A DNA stretch of 64,000 nt from Desulfatitalea tepidiphila (GTDB lineage: Bacteria; Desulfobacterota; Desulfobacteria; Desulfobacterales; Desulfosarcinaceae), in assembly GCF_001293685.1 (NCBI RefSeq), contig NZ_BCAG01000001.1, positions 372,001-436,000 on the forward strand, read 5' to 3'. This document shows positions 44,337 to 52,152 of the stretch, in pieces (within the stretch, counting starts at the first letter, position 1; each line of letters starts with the position of its first letter). The position numbers and the translations under genes were made by a program. The notes beneath the pieces were generated by a model. That model worked only from the letters and a program-made list of their open reading frames with translations, did no database searches and had not been told where the DNA came from.

Positions 44337-45401
44337 ATGAGATTGGAAGAGATCCGTCATAAGATAGACAAAATTGATCGTGAATTGTTGGTCCTGTTGC
44401 AAGAGCGCATGGGGCTGGCCATTATGGCGAAGAAATTCAAGTCCGAGGTGGTGGACGTCAAACGGGAGGAAACCGTACTGTCCAGACCCGAGCGGATGAA
44501 TTTGGATCTCGTCGAGCGATCGTTTGCCCGTCAACTCCTGCGTACCATCATCCAGGAGAGCAAGCGGCTGCAACAAGAGGAGCGCAAGCTGGTTGCGTTC
44601 CAGGGCGAGGCCGGCGCTTACGGCGAGGTGGCGTGCCGCAAGCTGGTGCCGGGCGGGGCCTATATCCCCTGCATGGAGTTCGTCGATGTGTTTCAGGGGG
44701 TGCAGGAGGGCTATTTCGATCTGGGTGTGGTACCGGTGGAAAATTCGCTGGAAGGGGCCGTCACCCAGGTGAATGATCTGCTGACCACCACCGATTTAAA
44801 GGTGACCGGAGAAGCGAGAGTGGCCGTGAACCACTGCCTGCTGGCCACGGCGCCCGTGGCGCTTGGTGAAATCCGGGTGGTCTATTCCCACCCCCAGGCC
44901 CTGGCCCAGTGCCAGCGATTTTTGCTCAAGAACAAATTGGAAGCGCGGCCATTTTATGACACGGCCGGGGCGGCCAAGATGTTGGCCCGTGAGAATCCCA
45001 GGGCCGCGGCGGCCATTGCCAGCAGTCTGTGCTCGGAATTGTACGATCTTGCGATCATCGCCAGCGGCATTGCCGATGGCATCTCGAACTCGACCCGCTT
45101 TTTGCTGTTGGCCCGCGCCCCCTTCGAAGGCCCGGGCGAAAAGACATCGATCATCTTTGCCACGGCGCACGAAGCCGGTCAGTTGTTCAATGTGCTGCGG
45201 CTGTTTGCCGAAGAACACATCAACCTCACGCGCATCGCCTCCATGCCGTTGCGCTCGGATCCGGGCAACTACAGTTTTTTCCTCGATTTCGAGGGCGGCA
45301 TGCAAGACGCTCACGTCCAGCGCGTCTTCGAACAGCTCGATCGCATGTCCATTCATGTCAAACGTCTTGGCAGCTACCCGATGGATCGATCGGAGTGCTA
45401 A
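44337..45401 (+). CDS. pheA: Bifunctional chorismate mutase/prephenate dehydratase (P-protein)
   Basis: A 354-residue enzyme of phenylalanine synthesis. Residues 1-80 form an AroQ-type chorismate mutase (LEEIRHKIDKIDRELLVLLQ). Residues 88-265 form prephenate dehydratase (VAFQGEAGAYGEVACRK, VVPVENSLEGAVTQV, YSHPQALAQCQRFL, YDTAGAAKML, NSTRFLLLAR with the catalytic Thr-Arg-Phe). Residues 275-350 form an ACT domain (KTSIIFATAHEAGQLFNVLR). The regulatory motif usually read ESRP appears here as ASMP (LTRIASMPLR), which may weaken or alter feedback by phenylalanine. ATG 44337 is preceded by GAGGTGA; an in-frame start 16 codons earlier is less likely. Confidence 0.92.
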   Translation: MRLEEIRHKIDKIDRELLVLLQERMGLAIMAKKFKSEVVDVKREETVLSRPERMNLDLVERSFARQLLRTIIQESKRLQQEERKLVAFQGEAGAYGEVACRKLVPGGAYIPCMEFVDVFQGVQEGYFDLGVVPVENSLEGAVTQVNDLLTTTDLKVTGEARVAVNHCLLATAPVALGEIRVVYSHPQALAQCQRFLLKNKLEARPFYDTAGAAKMLARENPRAAAAIASSLCSELYDLAIIASGIADGISNSTRFLLLARAPFEGPGEKTSIIFATAHEAGQLFNVLRLFAEEHINLTRIASMPLRSDPGNYSFFLDFEGGMQDAHVQRVFEQLDRMSIHVKRLGSYPMDRSEC

Positions 45402-45822
45402 TAAGGCTGAATAAACAGCCGGCTAATTCAGAAGCAGACAGAGGTCCATTTGGACGGACCGATACAGCAACGTCGCGCGTTCCCCTATTTACATCGTATG
45501 TTGTGACTACTTGCTCGTAGAATGCTTATGGCAAGGGGTCTTAGGGGGCGATCAATTTTTCTATCAATCCCTTAGACCATTTTGTATCTCATCCGACATG
45601 AAACCACTCAGAATCAAGCTTCTATAAAGCTCATTTCCTCTGAAATCATGCTGGTGGCCTCTCTGCAGGGACAAAATTCACGACTGGGTTGACAAGCCCA
45701 TCTCGTTGTATTACGTTGGCGTCGCCCTTGATCGGGACCGCTTCATCATCCGGTCGCGTTCCTACAAAACGGACTTTCTCCGTTTATTCAATGAAAACAA
45801 ACCGCTAACGAAAGGAGATCCT
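45402..45822. other. Intergenic region after pheA
   Basis: No supportable gene. A short stem GGCTG-AATAAA-CAGCC just after the pheA stop (around 45404-45421) may be its terminator, and GGTCC/GGACC repeats near 45443-45462 can form a second. A possible promoter for the zinc-ribbon gene includes TTGACA at 45690. Confidence 0.35.
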
Positions 45823-46008
45823 GTGGGAAGTCGCTGTAGAATTTGCGGGACACCGGTAAGTCATGTAACAATTTGTAATCATTGTAGAAATGTGCGTGAA
45901 GAGCGGCGTTTTTTCAAGATGGTCAACCACGAGGAGCTCAAGGCGACCCAGGAAATCGCCGGCGGGCGGGACGTGGCGCCGCCCACCAGGGATATCACAT
46001 CGAGATAA
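45823..46008 (+). CDS. Zinc-ribbon miniprotein
   Basis: 61 residues if begun at GTG 45823, which has AAAGGAG five bases upstream; the open frame extends 39 codons further upstream without a ribosome site. It has a two-knuckle ribbon, CRICGTPVSHVTICNHC (CxxC-x11-CxxC), followed by a charged helix (REERRFFKMVNHEELKATQE). No family beyond the ribbon is recognised. Such proteins often bind nucleic acid or ribosomes, but there is no direct evidence here. Confidence 0.6.
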   Translation: MGSRCRICGTPVSHVTICNHCRNVREERRFFKMVNHEELKATQEIAGGRDVAPPTRDITSR

Positions 46009-46071
46009 CGCCGGCGTTTGGAAGTTGCCATCCACGTCAGCGATCATTCAAACGCGTGCCCCTTCCTTTCC

Positions 46072-46113
46072 CGGTGCCTGCGAAAACAAGAAATTTGCCA
46101 TACGCAGGCACCG
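46072..46113. terminator. Inverted repeat between convergent zinc-ribbon and ppdK genes
   Basis: CGGTGCCTGCG at 46072-46082 pairs perfectly with CGCAGGCACCG at 46103-46113 around a 20-base loop. No T-tract follows. The likely role is shared 3'-end formation for the two convergent genes. Confidence 0.5.
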
Positions 46114-46212
46114 AGGGGTTTCGTGCACGCCTCATGACCTCCCCCATTAAACCGCCCTCTTTTTTGCTTGCCAAACTTGATCTCCACATGATGATCGGCG
46201 CGGTGCGTCAAC

Positions 46213-48951
46213 CTATTTCGCTTTCTTGCTCTTCAGAGCCGCATGCGCGGCCGCCAATCTGGCGATGGGCACCCGAAACGGCGAGCAAGAAACGTAGGTG
46301 AGCCCCAATTCGTGGCAAATGGCGATGGAGTCGGGATCGCCGCCATGTTCGCCGCAAATGCCGCACTCCATGTCCTTGCGGGTTGTGCGCCCTTTCTTGA
46401 TGGCGATGCGCATCAATTCACCGACGCCGTCCCGGTCCAGGGTGGCAAATGGGTTCTCTGGCAAGATGCCGCGGTTCAGGTAACCGATGAGAAAGCCCGC
46501 TTCGGCGTCGTCGCGGGAAATGCCATAGGTGGTCTGGGTCAGGTCATTGGTCCCGAACGAGAAAAATTGGGCATGCTCGGCGATCCGGTCGGCCGTCAGG
46601 GCGGCTCTCGGCAACTCGATCATGGTCCCGAATTTATATTCGATCTCAATCCCCTGCTCGGCCATTACCTTGCGCGCCTCGTTCTCGAGCACCTCGCGCT
46701 GCACCTTGAGCTCATTGGCGTGGCTGGTCAGCGGGATCATCACCTTGGGGAGCACCTTGACGCCTTCGCGGGTCACTTCACAGGCCGCCTCGAAGACGGC
46801 CCTGACCTGCATGGTGGTCAGTTCGGGAATCTGAATGCCCAATCGCACCCCGCGGAGGCCGAGCATGGGGTTTTGTTCGTGCAGATGTTCAGCCTGTTTT
46901 CGAATTGTCTCCTTGCGTTGAATCTGCTGCAACAAACTGTCGATTTCGGCAAGGGTGGGGGCATGCTTGACCCGCATCTTGAGATCGGCCAATTCATTGA
47001 TCAGTTGGACCAGATCGGGCAGGAATTCGTGCAAGGGCGGATCGATGAGCCGGATGATGACCGGCAACCCGTCCATGACGCGAAACAATCCGGCAAAATC
47101 CTCCCTCTGGAAGGGGAGCAACGTGTTGAGGGCTTCGCGCCGATCGAACGGCAGCTGGGCCATGATCATTTTCTGGATGTAGGGCAGGCGCTCGCTTTCA
47201 AAAAACATGTGCTCGGACCGGCACAGGCCGATTCCCTCGGCCCCGTATTCTCTCGCCCGTTGGGCATCCACGGGGTAATCGACATTGGCCCAGACGCCCA
47301 GGGTGCGGATCTCGTCGGCCCAGGCGAGCAGTTTGATGAGCCAGGGATCCTTGATATCGGGCACCATGGTTGTCAACTGGCCGATAAAGATCTCTCCTGT
47401 ATTGCCATCCAGCGACAACCAATCGCCCTCTTGAATCACCCGATCGCCGACGCTCATGCGTCGTTTGTTCAGGTCGATCTGCAGGGCCGATACGCCGACA
47501 ATGGCCGGTTTGCCGAATTGGCGGGCCACCAGCGCCGCATGACTGGTCCGGCCGCCCCGGCTGGTCAAAATACCCTTGGCGGCCAGCATGCCATGGACGT
47601 CGTCGGGTTTGGTTTCCGGGCGCACCATCAAGACCTTGCGGCCCTGCTCCTTGGCCCAGGATTCGGCCAGGTCGGCATCGAACACCACCTTGCCCACGGC
47701 GGCGCCGGGTGAGACATTGAGTCCGCGGGCCAGCACCATACCCTGGGACCGGGCCTCGGCGATGGCCTGGGTGTCGAACTGGGGGTGGAGGAAAAAGTCG
47801 ATCTGGCTGGGAGATACGCGCGTCACGGCCTCTTCGTGGGTGATCAGCCCCTCTTCGGCCATGTCTACGGCGATGCGCACCGCGGCCTGGGCGGTGCGTT
47901 TGCCGTCCCGGGTCTGCAACATCCAGAGTTTACCCTTTTCAATGGTGAACTCGATGTCCTGCATGTCGCGGTAGTGTTTTTCGAGGACCTTGGCAATCTG
48001 CTGCAACTCCGCATAGGCCTCGGGCATGTCATCGGCCAATTGATCGATATCCTTGGTCATGCGGATACCTGCGACCACATCCTCACCCTGGGCATTGATC
48101 AGGTAATCCCCTTCCAGCTTGGGTGCGCCGGTGGCTCCGTTGCGGGTCATGGCCACACCGGTGGCGCAATCGTCGCCCATGTTGCCGAACACCATGGTGA
48201 CGATATTGACGGCCGTGCCCAGATCATGGGCAATTCCGGCCGCATTCCGATAATCGACGGCCCGCTTGCCGTTCCAGCTTTTGAACACCGCTTCGGTGGC
48301 CATCTTGAGTTGCTCGACGGGGTCCTGGGGAAAATCGACCTGGGTGTGACTGCGGAATATGGTTTTGAACCGCGCGGTGAGATATTGCCACTGTGCTCCG
48401 GTCAGATCGGCGTCGCTGGCCGCGCCGACCTCGCGTTTCATTTGTTCGATGGCGCTTTCAAAGGCTTCGTCCGGGATGTTCATGACCACCGATCCGAACA
48501 TCTGGATCAATCGACGATAAGCGTCATACACAAACCGGGGATCCTTGGTGTGCCGGATCATGCCCTTGGCGGTTTCATCGTTGAGACCGATGTTCAATAC
48601 GGTATCCATCATTCCAGGCATGGAGAATTTCGCTCCGGAACGACAGGACACCAGCAAGGGATGATCGGCATCGCCGAATGTTTTGCCTGTCTTCTTTTCA
48701 ATGGCCATCAGGGCTTGAAGTTCCTGGTCCCACATGCCGTCCGGGAAAACGCCGCCGCCCGCCAAGTAGCCATTGCATGCTTCGGTGGTGACTGTAAATC
48801 CGGGCGGCACCGGCACGCCGATTCGCTGCATGTCGGCGAGATTGGCGCCTTTGCCGCCGAAGAGGCCACGCAGTCCGTCCCATTCATCGTTGACGTATTG
48901 CATCGCTTGATCGAGTTCATCGAAAAGGTAAACCCATTTTTTTGTGCTCAT
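46213..48951 (-). CDS. ppdK: Pyruvate, phosphate dikinase
   Basis: A 912-residue enzyme interconverting pyruvate + ATP + Pi with PEP + AMP + PPi. ATG 48951 (MSTKKWVYLF) follows GGAG; six codons further upstream another ATG is in frame. The nucleotide domain includes LFGGKGANLADMQRIGVPVP and SCRSGAKFSMPGMMDTVLNI. The swivelling phosphohistidine domain has GGRTSHAALVARQFGKPAIV with the catalytic His. The TIM barrel has RSEHMFFESERLPYIQKMIM and the catalytic Cys in CGICGEHGGDP. In this window it would both yield PEP for gluconeogenesis and set the PPi level used by the PPi-type PFK. Confidence 0.96.
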   Translation of the reverse strand: MSTKKWVYLFDELDQAMQYVNDEWDGLRGLFGGKGANLADMQRIGVPVPPGFTVTTEACNGYLAGGGVFPDGMWDQELQALMAIEKKTGKTFGDADHPLLVSCRSGAKFSMPGMMDTVLNIGLNDETAKGMIRHTKDPRFVYDAYRRLIQMFGSVVMNIPDEAFESAIEQMKREVGAASDADLTGAQWQYLTARFKTIFRSHTQVDFPQDPVEQLKMATEAVFKSWNGKRAVDYRNAAGIAHDLGTAVNIVTMVFGNMGDDCATGVAMTRNGATGAPKLEGDYLINAQGEDVVAGIRMTKDIDQLADDMPEAYAELQQIAKVLEKHYRDMQDIEFTIEKGKLWMLQTRDGKRTAQAAVRIAVDMAEEGLITHEEAVTRVSPSQIDFFLHPQFDTQAIAEARSQGMVLARGLNVSPGAAVGKVVFDADLAESWAKEQGRKVLMVRPETKPDDVHGMLAAKGILTSRGGRTSHAALVARQFGKPAIVGVSALQIDLNKRRMSVGDRVIQEGDWLSLDGNTGEIFIGQLTTMVPDIKDPWLIKLLAWADEIRTLGVWANVDYPVDAQRAREYGAEGIGLCRSEHMFFESERLPYIQKMIMAQLPFDRREALNTLLPFQREDFAGLFRVMDGLPVIIRLIDPPLHEFLPDLVQLINELADLKMRVKHAPTLAEIDSLLQQIQRKETIRKQAEHLHEQNPMLGLRGVRLGIQIPELTTMQVRAVFEAACEVTREGVKVLPKVMIPLTSHANELKVQREVLENEARKVMAEQGIEIEYKFGTMIELPRAALTADRIAEHAQFFSFGTNDLTQTTYGISRDDAEAGFLIGYLNRGILPENPFATLDRDGVGELMRIAIKKGRTTRKDMECGICGEHGGDPDSIAICHELGLTYVSCSPFRVPIARLAAAHAALKSKKAK

Positions 48952-48969
48952 CGTTTTCTCCTCGGCCAT

Positions 48970-49218
48970 GTTTGGGGAAATGATTCAAATTGTCTGCGCA
49001 ACAAATACCCGGTTGGACAAAGAAGACAATAACATGTCCCTGTTTGTCAGATTCGGGGGAAACCTCGATCCATCTTGCTAATGCTGTTGTTTGAATAGAA
49101 TCTGTTCCGGAGGTCGATTTCCGGGTTTTCTGTCCTGCGGGAGGTGCTGCTATGCGCATTGTGGAGAAAAACTATAACGCAATTTGATATCGAAAAAAAG
49201 GGTAACCTTGATGCGCCA
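48970..49218. other. Upstream region of ppdK
   Basis: About 250 bases with the ppdK promoter; no gene, strong palindrome or RNA was recognised. The repeat nest begins immediately to the right. Confidence 0.35.
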
Positions 49219-49518
49219 GGGATTCTAACTGAACGCTATTCATTAACCTCGGCATGGGTGGAACAGGTGGCCGATGCCACACGCCAAGCGGTCAAGAGCC
49301 AGTAAAATGCACGGCGGGCGGCCCAGAAACTCGCTGCGCTCAAACAAGTCTGGGCCACTTGTCCGCCGTCTGCATTCAACTGGCTCTAAGACCGCAGGCT
49401 CACGTGGCCCTGGCCACCTGCCCCACCCATGCCTGCCATGTCCGTTGCGATGCGAATTTTTATATCAAAAAAACTTTTGGAAGGCGCACTCTTCAAGGTG
49501 AATCACATTCAGTTGGAA
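49219..49518. repeat. MITE-like element A with nested long hairpin
   Basis: A non-coding, about 300-base unit. Its left end (GGATTCTAACTGAACGC ... GGCATGGGTGGAACAGGTGGCC) is repeated in inverted form at its right (GGCCACCTGCCCCACCCATGCC at 49413-49434, then ATTCAGTTGGAATT at 49505-49518). Inside, 49290-49393 forms a long imperfect hairpin: the arm beginning GGTCAAGAGCCAGT pairs with ACTGGCTCTAAGACC, and both arms continue through CGGCGG and GGCCCAGA motifs, with loop AACTCGCTGCGCTCAAACAAG-like sequence. There is no transposase. The left 60 bases are a full copy of the family also at 41492 and 50464. Confidence 0.65.
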
Positions 49519-49738
49519 TTGCTCTTGTTGCGCTAAATGGCTGGGCAAATCTGAAAGATAGCCTCGAGAGCGACGGCAGGTGTGTGGGGCCTGAGACGTT
49601 CATCAGACGAACATTCGGAGTTCGGAAATGTCTGAACGTAAAAAAGGCAGCAGGAGCGGGCGTCGGACGGTGCCCCGCCATCCGGGACCACTGGGTGGCA
49701 GGGCTTTTATTTATTTTTATAATTTTTTCTAAGCGATA

Positions 49739-50146
49739 CTACCGATACGGAACCCACACCTTTCTTTCGACCCAGTACCCTGGTTCGACCTCAATCTGGA
49801 TCCATTCCCCGGGTACCCATCGCCCCCGGCGATTGTAGTGGCCTGGATTCCACTCTTTGCGGGTGACGGGTTCAACCCATGCCTTTTCGATGGTCCAGTG
49901 CCCCCTCGGCGCCGGCCTTCTTTCATAATCGGGATGGTAAGCGGTTGCCGGGGCCGGCTCGGCATAGGCACTGGATTGGTGTAAGGAGTTGATCAGGGCA
50001 CTTCCGATGATGGCCGCACCGACGCCGATGGCCACCCCCTCCCATCGATGTCTCTGGGGCGAACCGGCCCAGCTGGGGTTGGGAATCATGGCGAGCGAAG
50101 CAAACACGACTAAAGATGCAGCGGTCAAAATGGCTTTGGCTTTCAT
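49739..50146 (-). CDS. Small exported Trp/Tyr-rich protein
   Basis: 135 residues from ATG 50146 behind AAAGGAGA. A signal peptide (MKAKAILTAASLVVFASLAMIPNPSWAG) and a short second hydrophobic patch (GVAIGVGAAIIGSALINSLH, residues 37-56, glycine-zipper-like) precede a basic/aromatic C-terminal domain with repeated W-x-GxY/W motifs (KEWNPGHYNRRGRWVPGEW, then EPGYWVERKVWVPYR). It resembles YXWGXW-repeat envelope proteins, for which no function is established. It lies alone between two non-coding MITE-like elements. Confidence 0.75.
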   Translation of the reverse strand: MKAKAILTAASLVVFASLAMIPNPSWAGSPQRHRWEGVAIGVGAAIIGSALINSLHQSSAYAEPAPATAYHPDYERRPAPRGHWTIEKAWVEPVTRKEWNPGHYNRRGRWVPGEWIQIEVEPGYWVERKVWVPYR

Positions 50147-50248
50147 GACACATCTCCTTTCATGCCGTTTTGACACCCTATGACGCGGCTGCTGCTGCAA
50201 TTGTTTACACGGTGGACCGCTATTTTTTCCGCTGGGTGGATCTGAGTA

Positions 50249-50523
50249 ATTCTAACTGGTGTCCGTCCACAAATAGGCAAATTGGGTCGAGATCAAGGCG
50301 CACGAAAAATTTAACCGCAGGCATATGGCCGATATTCCGAGGATTACATTTTTCGCGCAACACCGATATCGGGCCAATTGGCCATTTGTGCATGGGCACT
50401 AACTGAATGTGATTCTCCTTGAAGGGCAGCATTACAAAAGGCATCTGATAAAAAAATAGGCATGGCATCGGCCACCTGCTCCATCCAAGCCGGGTTGAAT
50501 GAATGGCATTCAGTTGGAATCCC
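50249..50523. repeat. MITE-like element B with cruciform core
   Basis: A non-coding, about 275-base unit bounded by AATTCTAACTGG on the left and ATTCAGTTGGAATCC on the right. The core 50261-50397 is a long imperfect inverted repeat: GTCCGTCCACAAATAGGC on the left faces GCCATTTGTGCATGGGC on the right, with an inner stem GCGCACGAAAAAT/ATTTTTCGCGC. To its right, 50401-50424 matches 49491-49514 of element A in inverted orientation with one mismatch in 24. The last 60 bases (50464-50523) are an inverted copy of the left end of element A, so the outer ends of A and B form terminal inverted repeats around the exported-protein gene. Confidence 0.65.
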
Positions 50524-50640
50524 CTGGTTGGTTTGGGTGGGATTGACCCATCCATCGTTTCCATTATACGAAAAGAAGCCGCCCGTTTCCGGATGGGCGG
50601 CGATCCATGGCCAACCAAGGCTGTATGAAAGGAAAAACGC

Positions 50641-52152
50641 ATGGGGAATTCGTCTATAACCGACTCGACTGACGGCTCACCGGACCACGAACTGGTCGCG
50701 GCGGTGCTGCCTTTCGGCGAGGCACAGCACTGTACCCAGGGTGCCGACCTGATTTCCATGGGTGAGGCCTCCCAATGTTTTTATTATGTGGAGCAGGGAA
50801 CGCTGGAGGTCTCCTATACGGCGCAGCGAACCCCCATCGTGGTGGCATTGATCGGGCCGGGTTCTTTTTTCGGAGAGATTGGTTTCTTCGATCAAATGAC
50901 ACGTACCCGTAACATCAAGGCCGTGGAAGAGGTGCGCCTGCGGGTGTTCGACCGCGCGGCCATGATGCGCCTGCAGAGAGACGACGTGTCGTTGTATGCG
51001 CGTTTTCTGGAGTATCTGTTGCGGTCGGTGTGCGTGCGTTTCCGGCAGGTGTTGTCGGACCGGGGGCCGTTGACCGCTTACGCAGCATCATTGTCCACCG
51101 GCAGGGAACACTTCAGAGGGTTGCAGCAGTTGCCGGTGGATCTGCTGGGATCATCGGCATGGCAACGGGTCAACCAGGAGCTCGAAGATTTCAAGGCGCG
51201 CATGTTCGATGTGGGCTATCGATTGCAGGGTGAACCCGGCGCCGGTGTTTCTCCTGAACTCAAGAGAGAAGGAGAAGCCATCTTGAACGCCTTTTTCGAG
51301 AAAATGAGGGCGGCTGCGGCCCTGTTGCCGGAAACCGATAGCGCCGATTTCATCTGGGGCTATATGTTCAAGGAGGTGTTTCCCTATCTGGTGCGCAGCC
51401 GCTTTTTCGAGCGAGCCTATTACAAGCCCAAGGGATATGCGGGTGATTTTTATATGATCGAACTGATCTACCGCAATCAGCCCGAAGGAGATGGCAAACT
51501 GGGTAATTTAATCGACGGCTGGCTGCTCAAACAGGTGCCTGCCCGAGCGGTACGCGGCCGTCGCCGGTTGCTCCACGATCTGCTCGATCGCTTGTGCCGG
51601 GAACGGCTTGAGACCTCCCGTTCCATCGACATCATGAACCTGGCCTGCGGCCCTTGCCGTGAGCTGTTCGATTTGATCGCCCAAGGCGGCTACAGTGAAA
51701 AAATCAATGCCCTCTGCATCGATATCGACCCCGAGGCCCTGCAATTCGCCAACCAGCAGGTCAACACCTTCGATCATCGGGCGGCGATCCGTTTCATGCA
51801 TGAAAATGTGATCAAATGGGCATTAGGGCGGGTCAAACAGGATTTCGGACGCCAGGACATCATCTACTCATCCGGCTTGTGCGACTATCTGGATCATCGT
51901 CTGGTGTCGGCCCTGATCCGCCGTTGCCATGAGCATCTCAAGCCGGGCGGTGTCATGATCATCGGCAATTTCGCACCGGCCAATCCAGACCGGTTGTTGA
52001 TGGATCAGTTGATGTACTGGCGACTGATCTACCGGGACGAAGAGGAGTTGCGCCACCTCTTTGCCGATTCGCCGTTTGGCGGTCAAGTGCAGATCGTGGC
52101 CGAACCCGAGGGCGTCAATCTGTTTGCGGTGGCCCGGCGGGCCGTTGATTGA
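50641..52152 (+). CDS. Cyclic-nucleotide-binding domain fused to class I SAM methyltransferase
   Basis: 503 residues. Residues about 15-135 form a cNMP-binding fold (LISMGEASQCFYYVEQGTLE, GPGSFFGEIGFFDQMTRTRN with the phosphate-cassette-like FGEIGFF). Residues 140-310 are helical, with YYKPKGYAGDFYMIELIYRN. Residues 320-503 are a methyltransferase with motif I IMNLACGPCRELFDLIA, acidic motif II ALCIDIDPEALQFANQQ and DIIYSSGLCDYLDHRLVSAL. The architecture recalls proteins making methyl esters of hydroxy fatty acids as extracellular signals (PhcB-like), so a role in lipid or quorum signalling is possible. The 3' end overlaps the convergent kinase gene by 38 bases. Confidence 0.8.
   Translation: MGNSSITDSTDGSPDHELVAAVLPFGEAQHCTQGADLISMGEASQCFYYVEQGTLEVSYTAQRTPIVVALIGPGSFFGEIGFFDQMTRTRNIKAVEEVRLRVFDRAAMMRLQRDDVSLYARFLEYLLRSVCVRFRQVLSDRGPLTAYAASLSTGREHFRGLQQLPVDLLGSSAWQRVNQELEDFKARMFDVGYRLQGEPGAGVSPELKREGEAILNAFFEKMRAAAALLPETDSADFIWGYMFKEVFPYLVRSRFFERAYYKPKGYAGDFYMIELIYRNQPEGDGKLGNLIDGWLLKQVPARAVRGRRRLLHDLLDRLCRERLETSRSIDIMNLACGPCRELFDLIAQGGYSEKINALCIDIDPEALQFANQQVNTFDHRAAIRFMHENVIKWALGRVKQDFGRQDIIYSSGLCDYLDHRLVSALIRRCHEHLKPGGVMIIGNFAPANPDRLLMDQLMYWRLIYRDEEELRHLFADSPFGGQVQIVAEPEGVNLFAVARRAVD

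Noticed and set aside
46243-47712. A 489-codon plus-strand frame opposite ppdK
   Set aside because: It lies antisense to conserved catalytic segments of PPDK, with no recognisable domain or ribosome site.
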